Positions 1 to 7,222 of a stretch of DNA of 14,720 nt are shown here, in pieces. The position numbers were made by a program, and so were the translations under genes. The stretch's first letter is position 1. Every line of letters begins with the position of its first letter. This DNA comes from CAZTWC01 sp964617105 [NCBI: uncultured Myxococcia bacterium]. GTDB taxonomy: Bacteria; CAZTWC01. Below the pieces are notes generated by a model that had not been told where the DNA came from, did no database searches, and worked only from the letters and a program-made list of their open reading frames with translations. Location: contig CAZTWC010000057.1 of the NCBI GenBank assembly GCA_964617105.1, positions 1,891 through 16,610 of the forward strand, written 5' to 3'.

Positions 1-2
1 AA

Positions 3-1115
3 GCATATTTGGGCGATCTGATCGGCAAGGTTTATCAGCATCCCCTGATCCATGTCTACCACAATGCTACTATTACCGATGTGTCTGGCTATGTGGGTAA
101 TTTTATCACCACGGTGAAATCGGAAAGTATGGTAAACAAGATAGAACATGGCGCCGCCATCTTGGCTACCGGGGTTGAAGAATATAAACCCAACCAATAT
201 TTGTACGGGGAAAACCAGGGGGTGTTGACTCAGTTGGAACTGGAGGAGCAGATCAACAAAGCAGATCAGAAATTGCTCACCTGCCAGAGCCTGGTGATGA
301 TCCAATGTGTTGGTTGCCGGGAGCAAGATAGAAACTACTGCGCCCGGATTTGTTGCAGCCAGGCGGTCAAGAATGCCTTGAAACTGAAAGAGATAAATCC
401 GCAAATGGATATCTATATTCTGTTTCAAGATATGAGAACCTATGGTTTTAGAGAAGACTATTACCGCGAAGCGGCCAATAAAGAGGTAAAGTTTATCCGC
501 TGGGAACCGGATGAGAAGCCCCGGGTAGAAACTGCCACCGAAGCGGGCAAACCGGGTTTACGGGTTTTGGTTCCAGATCCGGTTTTGGGCCAGAGGCTGG
601 CGATAGATGCCGATTTGGTGGTTCTTTCGGCCGCTGCTGTTCCCTCACAGGGGAGTATGGAGGCAGCGCGATTATTCAAGGTGGCTACCAGTCCGGATGG
701 GTTTTTCCAGGAGGCACATGTAAAATTAAGGCCAGTTGACTTTGCCGCTGATGGCGTTTTCCTGTGTGGAGCCGCCCACTATCCCAAACATATATCAGAA
801 GCGATTGGCCAGGCCTATGGAGCAGCCGGCCGGGCCGCCACTCTACTCTCACAGGACACCGTTACCGCTTCCGGCTCGGTGTGCCAGGTAATTGAAAATA
901 ATTGCGTATCGTGCGGGGCATGTATTACCGCTTGTACCTATGGTGCTATCGAGTTTTGCGATACCGAAAAAGGGAAAAAGGCCAGGGTCAATCCGGTTCT
1001 CTGTAAAGGGGATGGCCTTTGCAATGCCAAGTGCCCCACCAAGGCGATAATTTTGAAACATTATACTGATGAAGAGATCTTTAATCAGATTGATGCTGCG
1101 TTTACTAACTTATAA
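3..1115 (+). CDS. bamE: HdrA-like FAD/iron-sulfur subunit, BamE-type (5' end outside window)
   Basis: This is the C-terminal part of a heterodisulfide-reductase subunit A homologue. The frame is open to the left edge, so the TTG at 9 is not the start, and the N-terminal FAD-binding part is missing. Counting from the codon at 9, the sequence shows the flavoprotein motif AAILATG (49-55), a Cys-rich HdrA signature with C100, C103, C111, C115 and C116, a FAD-fold motif GVFLCGA (249-255), and a C-terminal ferredoxin domain with C299, C302, C305 and C309 followed by C332, C338 and C342. In the second ferredoxin motif the expected second Cys is Asp335. HdrA proteins bind FAD and [4Fe-4S] clusters and are the usual site of flavin-based electron bifurcation. 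Followed 12 nt later by an MvhD-like gene and then NuoEFG-like genes, it fits BamE of class II benzoyl-CoA reductase. HdrA of another complex is the alternative; the HdrA family itself is certain. Confidence 0.85.
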   Translation, partial: AYLGDLIGKVYQHPLIHVYHNATITDVSGYVGNFITTVKSESMVNKIEHGAAILATGVEEYKPNQYLYGENQGVLTQLELEEQINKADQKLLTCQSLVMIQCVGCREQDRNYCARICCSQAVKNALKLKEINPQMDIYILFQDMRTYGFREDYYREAANKEVKFIRWEPDEKPRVETATEAGKPGLRVLVPDPVLGQRLAIDADLVVLSAAAVPSQGSMEAARLFKVATSPDGFFQEAHVKLRPVDFAADGVFLCGAAHYPKHISEAIGQAYGAAGRAATLLSQDTVTASGSVCQVIENNCVSCGACITACTYGAIEFCDTEKGKKARVNPVLCKGDGLCNAKCPTKAIILKHYTDEEIFNQIDAAFTNL

Positions 1116-1127
1116 GGAGAAGTAAAA

Positions 1128-1904
1128 ATGGGTGCAGGTGCTGAGTTCAAACCCAGGATCGTTGGCTTTTTGTGCAATTGGTGAGCGTATTCCGCTGCGG
1201 ATCTGGCTGGAGTTTCCAGGCAACAATATACTACTGAGTTGAAAATTATCCGGGTCATGTGCACCGGCAGGGTGGATTTGGCCTTTATTTTACGGGCTTT
1301 CTTAAAAGGCGCTGATGGGGTATTTATCGGCGGTTGCTGGCCGGGTGAATGTCATTATATCACCGAAGGCAATTACGATGCCCTGGCCAATATGCACATA
1401 TCCAGAAGGATGCTGGAACTTATCGGGGTAAACCCCCAACGTTTGAGGTTGGAGTGGTTATCCGCCTCTGAAGGGAGCCGTTTTGCTGAAGTTATGAACG
1501 AGTTTGTCGACCAGGTGAGAGAGTTTGGGCCGCTTGGCCAAGGTGAAGGCCTTGACCAGAAAGGGTTAAGGGGCAAACTTGAAGCAGTTGAAAGATTAAT
1601 TCCTTATATAAAATTGGTGGAAAGGGAGAGGCTGAGAGTACCTTCCAAGTCAGAAGAGGCTTATAATGATTTTTACGCCAGCGACCAGGTAAACAGGTTG
1701 TTTGGCCAATTAATTGCCGACAAATTGACCATTAGCCAAATTCTGTCGCTCCTGCGGGAAAAGCCTCTTTCAACTGGAGAGATATCAAAGTTGTTGAATT
1801 TGAATCCATCGGAAGTATCAAAGCAAATGAATAGTTCATCGAGGCAAGGATTGGTCAGGTACGATGTAGATAGCAATTGCTATACTTTGGCCATGGGAAC
1901 TTGA
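1128..1904 (+). CDS. bamF: MvhD-like selenoprotein with in-frame UGA, BamF-type
   Basis: This is an MvhD/FlpD-family [2Fe-2S] protein that passes electrons between an HdrA-type subunit and a partner oxidoreductase. ATG 1128 follows an AAGGAG site (1114-1119). Codon 19 is TGA (1182-1184), and the frame continues without a break to TGA 1902-1904, which is followed at once by in-frame TAG. Reading codon 19 as selenocysteine gives 258 residues beginning with the family motif FLCNW-U (residues 14-19), where many homologues have Cys. Other candidate ligands are C45, C70 and C75 (GGCWPGEC). Conservation on both sides of the TGA argues against a pseudogene. Residues about 200-256 look like a winged helix-turn-helix. 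BamF of Geobacter is a known selenoprotein of this family. An automatic gene caller would start at TTG 1239 and lose the N-terminus. Confidence 0.88.
1182..1219 (+). promoter_or_regulatory. Selenocysteine UGA codon and candidate bacterial SECIS hairpin
   Basis: The UGA at 1182-1184 sits where the MvhD family has a cluster-ligand Cys. Downstream, CTGG 1207-1210 can pair with CCAG 1216-1219, leaving an AGUUU loop at 1211-1215. That loop begins 27 nt after the UGA, within the usual distance for bacterial SECIS elements recognised by SelB. Only the 4-bp apical stem is clear to me. A lower pairing of TGC 1196-1198 with GCA 1220-1222 is possible but needs a large internal loop. The codon call is strong; the exact RNA structure is tentative. 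Confidence 0.6.
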
Positions 1905-1961
1905 TAGGAAAAAGCATTCCGAGTCAATGGATGCCGGGCAAAAAGAGGACTAATACGGGAT

Positions 1962-2414
1962 ATGAATAAAAAAAGGATCGATGAGATCATTGAAAAACAT
2001 GGGGGAGAGGCTAGTTTGCTCATTCAAGTGCTTCTGGATATCCAGAAAGAGAATCAATGGCTCCCCAAAGAGGTCTTGACCAGAGTTAGCCAGAGATTAG
2101 AGGTCCCCTATAATCAGATTGTTCATATTGCCACCTTTTATAAGGCGTTTAGCCTGGTTCCAAAAGGTCGCCACCAGGTCCATATATGTATGGGGACAGC
2201 CTGTCATGTTCGGGGTGCTACCCGGGTTCTCGACAAGGTGCAGGATGTGACCGGCCTTAAACCGGGTGAAACTGATCTGGATTTGAAGTTCAGCCTGGAA
2301 ACGGTAAACTGCGTGGGTTGCTGTGCCCTGGGACCGGTGATGGAGATCGATGGGAAAACCCACGGCAAAATTTCGCCGTCTGAAACAGTAGACGTGTTAG
2401 AAAGTTATGATTGA
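1962..2414 (+). CDS. bamG: NuoE-like thioredoxin-fold [2Fe-2S] subunit, BamG-type
   Basis: This 150-residue protein belongs to the 24-kDa (NuoE/HndA/HoxE) family. An N-terminal helical part, with the family-like stretch HIATFYKAF (55-63), precedes a thioredoxin-fold domain with the four [2Fe-2S] ligands C76 and C81 (CMGTAC) and C117 and C121 (CVGCC). Its length is normal for the family. It lies 57 nt after the selenoprotein gene and 35 nt before the NuoF-like gene, so it is co-transcribed. In NADH-linked complexes this subunit pairs with the NuoF-like FMN subunit. Here it would be part of the module linking the HdrA/MvhD unit to NAD(H) or another partner. ATG 1962 is preceded by an AGAGGA site at 1944-1949, at somewhat long spacing. 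The family call is secure; the bamG symbol rests on gene order. Confidence 0.85.
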   Translation: MNKKRIDEIIEKHGGEASLLIQVLLDIQKENQWLPKEVLTRVSQRLEVPYNQIVHIATFYKAFSLVPKGRHQVHICMGTACHVRGATRVLDKVQDVTGLKPGETDLDLKFSLETVNCVGCCALGPVMEIDGKTHGKISPSETVDVLESYD

Positions 2415-2449
2415 CGGCCAGTTAAGTTATAAGTGATTAAGGAAAGAAG

Positions 2450-4387
2450 ATGCCAAGGATAAATTCCCCTTCTGAGTTGGAAAAATTCAGGCAGGACATT
2501 TTGACCAAAAGGGATCCAAATAAGCCCTGTATTACCCTGTGTTCGGGCACTGCCTGTCATGCTACCGGCAGTGAACAAGTAGCCATTGCTATGGTCCAGG
2601 AGTTAGAGAAACAAGGATTGAAGGGTGAGGTAGAGTTTAGAAGAACCGGTTGCCACGGCTTTTGTGAAAAAGGTCCCATTGTGGTTATTGACCCGGATGA
2701 GATCTGCTATCTCCAGGTAGCGCCCCAGGACGTTCCCGAGATTATCGAACAAACTTTAAAGGGAAAGCAGGTTATAGAGCGGCTTATTTATGTTGATCCA
2801 ACTACCGGCGAAAAAATCACCCATGAATCGGATATCCCCTTTTATAAGAACCAAAAACGGATGGTTTTTGCCCCCAACAGAAGAATAAACCCCGGAAGTA
2901 TCGAGGATTACCTGGCTATTGGCGGTTATCAGGCTCTGGCCAAAGCGCTTTTTAAAATGACATCTGAGAAGGTTATCTCTGAGATGAAAGCGGCGAATTT
3001 GCGGGGCCGGGGTGGAGGTGGATTTCCGGCTGGACAAAAGTGGGAATTTACTCGTAATGCACCCGGGGAACCGAAGTTCGTAGTGGTCAACTGCGATGAG
3101 GGTGACCCTGGCGCGTACATGGATAGATCGATTATGGAGGGGAATCCTTATGGTGTGCTAGAAGGCCTGATTGTCGGAGCCTATGCCATGGGCGCCAATC
3201 AGGGTTATATTTATGTGCGTCAGGAGTATCCCCTGGCATTGAAGAACCTGAGCATAGCTTTGGAGCGGGCGGAGGAATGTGGTCTTTTAGGGAAAGATAT
3301 CCTAGGCTCTGGATTCGATTTCAACCTTGAGGTACACCGGGGCGCCGGCGCCTTTGTATGTGGTGAAGAGACTGCTCTGCTCAAATCTTTGGAAGGCAAG
3401 GTTGGCGAGCCCAGACCGAGACCGCCCTATCCGGCGGTGAAAGGGCTTTGGGATAAGCCGACCAATATCAATAATGTGGAGACCTGGGCCACGGTTCCTT
3501 TGATTATCAATAAAGGAGCGCAATTTTTTGCTTCCATCGGCACCGAGGACAGCAAGGGCACGAAGATATTTTCCCTGGTGGGCAAAATAGCCAATACCGG
3601 TCTGGTGGAAGTCCCTATGGGCATTACCCTGAGAGATATTATCTATAAGATAGGCGGCGGAGTACCGGGGGGCAAGAAGTTTAAAGCTGTCCAGACCGGG
3701 GGTCCGTCGGGCGGATGTATCCCCGAACAACTGTTGGATTTGAAAGTCGATTTTGACCAACTGACCCAGGCTGGCTCGATGATGGGGTCTGGCGGCATGA
3801 TCGTCATGGATGAAGACACCTGTATGGTTGATGTGGCCAGGTACTTTATCGACTTTCTTACCGATGAATCGTGCGGTAAATGTGTTCCTTGCCGTGAAGG
3901 GTTGAGGCAGATGCACAAGATTCTCACCGATATCACCACTGGCAAGGGAAAAGAAAGCGATATTAAACTTTTAGAGAAATTGGCCGAGACCACCAGAGAG
4001 GGCTCTTTGTGTGCTCTGGGCAAGACTGCCCCCAACCCGTTTTTAAGCACCTTTCGTTATTTTAAAGAGGAGTATGAGGCCCACATCAAGGAGAAGAGGT
4101 GCCCGGCTTTATCTTGCAAGGAGATGATCTCCTACTATATAGATCCGGATAAGTGCATGGCCTGTTTGATTTGCCTGAGACAGTGCCCGGATCAGGCGAT
4201 TGACGGTGCCAAGAAGAAGATCCATATTATTGACCAGGAGAGATGCACAAATTGCGGAACTTGCCTGGAAGTTTGCCCCTCCCGCTTTGATGCCGTAAAG
4301 AAGATTTCCGGTCAGCCGGTTCCATCTCCTATCCCTGAAGAGCAAAGAATGATCAAGAAACCAAGTAAAAAGAGCAAACAGAAATGA
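2450..4387 (+). CDS. bamH: NuoF-like FMN/iron-sulfur NAD(H)-type subunit, BamH-type
   Basis: This 645-residue flavoprotein has the HndC/HydB-like layout. An N-terminal thioredoxin-like [2Fe-2S] domain carries C31, C36, C68 and C72. The FMN/NAD(H)-binding core carries GRGGGGFPAG (186-195), NCDEGDPGA (214-222) and GAGAFVCGEE (298-307). An SLBB segment follows at about 370-460. A [4Fe-4S] site has C475, C478, C481 and C521. A C-terminal 2[4Fe-4S] ferredoxin domain carries C569, C572, C575 and C579, then C599, C602, C605 and C609. All expected ligands are present. The tail is lysine-rich. The stop overlaps the next start as ATGA (4384-4387), implying translational coupling. The family reacts with NAD(H); in the Bam complex the physiological acceptor is less certain. 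The ATG 2450 start has an AAGGAAAG site just upstream. Confidence 0.88.
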   Translation: MPRINSPSELEKFRQDILTKRDPNKPCITLCSGTACHATGSEQVAIAMVQELEKQGLKGEVEFRRTGCHGFCEKGPIVVIDPDEICYLQVAPQDVPEIIEQTLKGKQVIERLIYVDPTTGEKITHESDIPFYKNQKRMVFAPNRRINPGSIEDYLAIGGYQALAKALFKMTSEKVISEMKAANLRGRGGGGFPAGQKWEFTRNAPGEPKFVVVNCDEGDPGAYMDRSIMEGNPYGVLEGLIVGAYAMGANQGYIYVRQEYPLALKNLSIALERAEECGLLGKDILGSGFDFNLEVHRGAGAFVCGEETALLKSLEGKVGEPRPRPPYPAVKGLWDKPTNINNVETWATVPLIINKGAQFFASIGTEDSKGTKIFSLVGKIANTGLVEVPMGITLRDIIYKIGGGVPGGKKFKAVQTGGPSGGCIPEQLLDLKVDFDQLTQAGSMMGSGGMIVMDEDTCMVDVARYFIDFLTDESCGKCVPCREGLRQMHKILTDITTGKGKESDIKLLEKLAETTREGSLCALGKTAPNPFLSTFRYFKEEYEAHIKEKRCPALSCKEMISYYIDPDKCMACLICLRQCPDQAIDGAKKKIHIIDQERCTNCGTCLEVCPSRFDAVKKISGQPVPSPIPEEQRMIKKPSKKSKQK

Positions 4388-4971
4388 ACGAGATTTTTCT
4401 ACAGATTGATGGAAAAGAGATAACGGCCAAAGAAGGGATGACCATTCTGGAGGCAGCCCGCAGTGCGGGGATATCTATACCCACTCTATGTTACCACGAA
4501 AAACTGGAATCTTTTGGAGGCTGCCGAATTTGCCTGGTGGAAGTAGAAGGCCGGACCGATCTGGTTGCTTCCTGCGTTTTCCCAGTGGCAGAAAACCTGA
4601 AGGTTCAAACCCGTTCCGAGAAGATAGATAGAGTTCGGAAAACAATCTTGGAATTGCTTTTAGCCCACGCCCCCCATTCTCCCCAACTACAGGAATTGGC
4701 TGAGGAGTATGGCGCAGACCAGGACCGCTTTGAAAAAGATCCCTCTTTTTGCATTCACTGTGGGCTATGTGTACGATACTGTGCGGAGGTCAAAAAAAAG
4801 AATGCAGTGGGATTTATTGACCGGGGAATACGGAAAGAGATCAGTTTTATCCCAGAAATTGCTTTAAAAGAGTGCAATATTTGCAAAGAATGTTTCCCTC
4901 TCTGCCCGACATCGTATCTCCAGGCGGCTTTTGTTTTAACTGAATCTTTAGCCTTCTCTTCTTTTGAGTAA
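4384..4971 (+). CDS. bamI: Short NuoG/HoxU-like iron-sulfur subunit, BamI-type
   Basis: This 195-residue protein matches the N-terminal electron-transfer part of NuoG, HoxU and NADP-hydrogenase/formate-dehydrogenase subunits. A plant-type [2Fe-2S] domain has C36, C47, C50 and C64. A ferredoxin domain has C123, C126, C129 and C133, then C164, C167, C170 and C174. Between them lies the region where NuoG-type proteins carry a His/Cys-ligated [4Fe-4S] cluster. Here a His (LLLAHAPHSP, 91-100) remains, but the usual cysteines are absent, so that cluster is probably lost. There is no molybdopterin domain, so the protein is an electron relay and not a catalytic dehydrogenase. It is coupled to the NuoF-like gene by an ATGA overlap, and fdhD begins 3 nt after its TAA. 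The family is secure; the BamI identity follows from context. Confidence 0.83.
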   Translation: MNEIFLQIDGKEITAKEGMTILEAARSAGISIPTLCYHEKLESFGGCRICLVEVEGRTDLVASCVFPVAENLKVQTRSEKIDRVRKTILELLLAHAPHSPQLQELAEEYGADQDRFEKDPSFCIHCGLCVRYCAEVKKKNAVGFIDRGIRKEISFIPEIALKECNICKECFPLCPTSYLQAAFVLTESLAFSSFE

Positions 4972-4974
4972 ATA

Positions 4975-5790
4975 GTGACCATCAGAAAGAAAACCAAAAC
5001 CTATCAAACCCAGAGTTTCGCTAGAGAGGGCAGTGAGACCAGATCTGCTATCGAATTGATCAGCGAGGAACCCTTTCTGATCCGTATCGATGACAAGCCA
5101 TATTCAGTAGTAATGCGAACTCCCGGAGAAGAGGTGTTTCATGCGGCTGGATTCTGCCTGGGCGAGGGGATTGTAAACTCTCCCGATGATTTCAATACTA
5201 TTGGATATGATCAACATCAGGATCCAAATGTTATTGATATTTGGCTTAAACCAGAAAGGCACAATAAGATTTTCGACCGTCTGGAGAGAAAGTTTTTTGT
5301 CAGCCAGACCAGTTGTGGTATTTGCGGCAAAGAGTTGTTCAAGGACCTTCAACAGATATTAATGCCTCTGGAAATTTATTTTGAAGTTGGGCTGGACAGT
5401 TTAATCAAATGCCGCAATCAATTATCCAAAAATCAGAAATTCTACCAGACTACCAGAGGCTCACACGCCGCCCTTCTCTTTGACGAGGATCTAAAGGAGA
5501 TCGCTTTTGCCGAGGATGTAGGCCGGCATAATGCGCTCGATAAGGCTATTGGCCAGGCCTTTCTCAACAAAAAACTCTCTAATGCCCGTATTCTGTCTCT
5601 CTCTTCCCGGACAAGTTATGAGTTGGTTCAAAAAGCGGCCAGAGCGCACCTACCAGTGATTATCAGTGACTCCAGACCCACCAGCCTGGCTGTTGAAATG
5701 GGGAAGGCCCTTAATATCACCATGACCTATCCTGCCAAAGAGTCTGAATTAGTAATAGTATGCGGTCAAAACCGCATCAAGAGAGCATAG
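4975..5790 (+). CDS. fdhD: FdhD, sulfurtransferase for Mo/W-bis-pterin enzymes
   Basis: This 271-residue FdhD/NarQ-family protein moves sulfur from a cysteine desulfurase to the molybdenum or tungsten pterin cofactor of formate dehydrogenases. The diagnostic cysteine pair is in TSCGICGKE (C114 and C117). The conserved EDVGRHNALDK block spans about 180-190. Length is normal for the family. The start is GTG 4975, directly after TAA (4969) and in-frame TAG (4972). No Shine-Dalgarno site is visible, so translation probably depends on re-initiation from the preceding gene. The next in-frame ATG (5113) would remove conserved sequence. Being in the same operon as the Bam-like electron module suggests a role for a formate dehydrogenase coupled to it, or for the tungsten enzyme BamB; both ideas are inference. 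The family identification is secure. Confidence 0.93.
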   Translation: MTIRKKTKTYQTQSFAREGSETRSAIELISEEPFLIRIDDKPYSVVMRTPGEEVFHAAGFCLGEGIVNSPDDFNTIGYDQHQDPNVIDIWLKPERHNKIFDRLERKFFVSQTSCGICGKELFKDLQQILMPLEIYFEVGLDSLIKCRNQLSKNQKFYQTTRGSHAALLFDEDLKEIAFAEDVGRHNALDKAIGQAFLNKKLSNARILSLSSRTSYELVQKAARAHLPVIISDSRPTSLAVEMGKALNITMTYPAKESELVIVCGQNRIKRA

Positions 5791-5799
5791 AGTGTTAAA

Positions 5800-6408
5800 A
5801 TGAAAGCCAGTTACCTGGAATCGAGGGCAAAAAGCGAAAAGCGGGAGGCGATACTTCATGCAGCCTGGAAGCTTATTCGCCATTATGGATACAGTAAGAC
5901 CACCATAGACGACATTGCCAAACAGGCCGGGGTCGGCAAGGGTACGGTCTATCTCTACTTCAGATCCAAGACCGATATAATGCTGGCCTTGACCGATCTG
6001 ACCAATCAGCGTATCACCCTTCGTTTAGAGCAGATAGCGAATGAAAACACCCCTCCGGCAGAGCGGCTTAGAGCCTGCGTACTCTACAGGATTATGACCC
6101 TGTTCGATCTGGTCAATCGCTATCCCCATAGCGAGGATGTAATAGCCTCCATACTTCCGGAAATTGTGGAAAGGCTGGACCGGTATGTTCGCCGTCATGG
6201 AGAGTTGTTGGGTCAAATAGTAGAAGAGGGATGTGCCAGTGGTATATTCGTTTCCGAGAATCCCCAGGCGACTGGCCAGTTGCTGGCCAGCCTGTTCGAG
6301 TTTATGACCCCGCCATATTACCGCTTTAAAACCAGAAAATCTCTGGAGCAATTTGCCACCCAGATAGTTGATTTAATGCTGGGTGGGTTGAAAAAACGTA
6401 CACAATGA
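5800..6408 (+). CDS. TetR/AcrR-family transcriptional regulator
   Basis: This 202-residue regulator has a clear N-terminal TetR helix-turn-helix: REAILHAAWKLI (16-27), then TTIDDIAKQAGVGKGTVYLY at about 34-53. An all-helical C-terminal ligand-binding and dimerisation domain follows. Length is typical. It starts 9 nt after fdhD and is therefore likely the last gene of the left operon. It converges on the dehydrogenase gene, with 7 nt between the two stop codons. TetR proteins are mostly repressors released by a small ligand, and in acyl-CoA catabolic loci the ligand is often an acyl-CoA. Regulation of this operon or of the divergent spacer 7187-7594 is plausible but unproven. The ligand and operator cannot be read from the sequence. 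The ribosome-binding site before ATG 5800 is weak. Confidence 0.9.
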   Translation: MKASYLESRAKSEKREAILHAAWKLIRHYGYSKTTIDDIAKQAGVGKGTVYLYFRSKTDIMLALTDLTNQRITLRLEQIANENTPPAERLRACVLYRIMTLFDLVNRYPHSEDVIASILPEIVERLDRYVRRHGELLGQIVEEGCASGIFVSENPQATGQLLASLFEFMTPPYYRFKTRKSLEQFATQIVDLMLGGLKKRTQ

Positions 6409-6415
6409 ACCTTTT

Positions 6416-7186
6416 CTATACCCGGACTCCGCCAGTGACTTCAAGCACTACCCCGGTAACCAGGTCGCATTCTGTGATATAAAGGGCGCTTTGGGCAATC
6501 TCTTCCGGTTTTCCCAGCCGGCCGATGGGGATTTTTTTCTTGGCCTTCTCCAGGGCTTCCGGCTGCATTAGTTTCATTACCATCGGGGTGCCGACAAATC
6601 CAGGGGCTATGCCTGCCACCCGGATACCATAGCGGCTTAACTCCTTGGACCAGGTAACGGTTAGGGCAGCAGCCCCGGCTTTGGCCGATGAGTAGTTACT
6701 CTGGCCGAAATTGCCGTTTTTAGATATCGACGAAATGGGGATAATTACTCCGCCCCGGCCCTGTTTGACCATATGCCAGGCCGCTTCCCGCCCGGTAAGG
6801 AATATTCCGGTTAGGTTGATATCAATTACTGCCTGCCACTGCTCCAGAGACATTTTTTTGATTGGCTTCCGGGTCTGTTTATCGGTTTTAATCAGCAATC
6901 CATCCCGTAAAATCCCGGCGTTACATACAGCGATATCGATACCGCCATAGGTTTCGACCGCCTTTTCCATCAGTCCCACCACCTCGTTTTCAATGGCCAC
7001 ATTGCAGATGATGCCAGTGGCTTCTCCGCCAGCGCTTTTGATTTTATCGATGGCCGCTTCGAGCCCCTCCTGGTTTAGATCGGCAGCCACCACTTTTGCC
7101 CCTCTGGAGGCAAAGAGTTCAGCCATAGCCAGACCCAGACCGGAAGCAGCGCCAGTGATAACAGCAGTTTTTCCTTGAATATCCAT
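6416..7186 (-). CDS. Short-chain dehydrogenase/reductase (FabG/BadH-like)
   Basis: This 256-residue classical SDR has the nucleotide motif TGAASGLG (11-18), NAG (89-91), catalytic N124, the Ser in SISSISK (151-156), and Y165 with K169 (YSSAK). Asp36 at the end of the second strand favours NAD(H) over NADP(H). Compared with FabG-type proteins it has a small lysine-rich insertion around 99-112. It probably oxidises a hydroxyacyl-CoA. In this setting a hydroxycyclohexene-carboxyl-CoA or a 2-hydroxycyclohexanecarboxyl-CoA (the BadH reaction) is attractive, but 3-hydroxyacyl-CoA or 3-oxoacyl-ACP reduction cannot be excluded. It is the only minus-strand gene, divergent from the crotonase and convergent with the TetR gene. 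The start is supported by a strong AAGGAGG at the right spacing. Confidence 0.9.
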   Translation of the reverse strand: MDIQGKTAVITGAASGLGLAMAELFASRGAKVVAADLNQEGLEAAIDKIKSAGGEATGIICNVAIENEVVGLMEKAVETYGGIDIAVCNAGILRDGLLIKTDKQTRKPIKKMSLEQWQAVIDINLTGIFLTGREAAWHMVKQGRGGVIIPISSISKNGNFGQSNYSSAKAGAAALTVTWSKELSRYGIRVAGIAPGFVGTPMVMKLMQPEALEKAKKKIPIGRLGKPEEIAQSALYITECDLVTGVVLEVTGGVRV

Positions 7187-7193
7187 TTTGAAA

Positions 7194-7200
7194 CCTCCTT
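7194..7200 (-). promoter_or_regulatory. Strong ribosome-binding site of the SDR gene
   Basis: On the minus strand AAGGAGG ends 7 nt before the ATG at 7186-7184. It fixes the start codon of the short-chain dehydrogenase. Confidence 0.85.
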
Positions 7201-7222
7201 AAAAGTTGATATTTTTTAGTAT

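Noticed and set aside
1239-1904. Separate 221-codon gene starting at TTG 1239
   Set aside because: It is the downstream part of the UGA-containing MvhD-like gene. The conserved family N-terminus lies in the same frame upstream and TTG 1239 has no ribosome-binding site.
3302-3916. 204-codon minus-strand frame inside the NuoF-like gene
   Set aside because: It lies opposite a highly conserved flavoprotein region and shows no recognisable domain. It is an antisense shadow.
6378-6425. Bidirectional terminator between the convergent TetR and dehydrogenase genes
   Set aside because: The pairings between GGTT and AACC are too short, and no GC-rich stem with a U tract is present. The two stops are only 7 nt apart.
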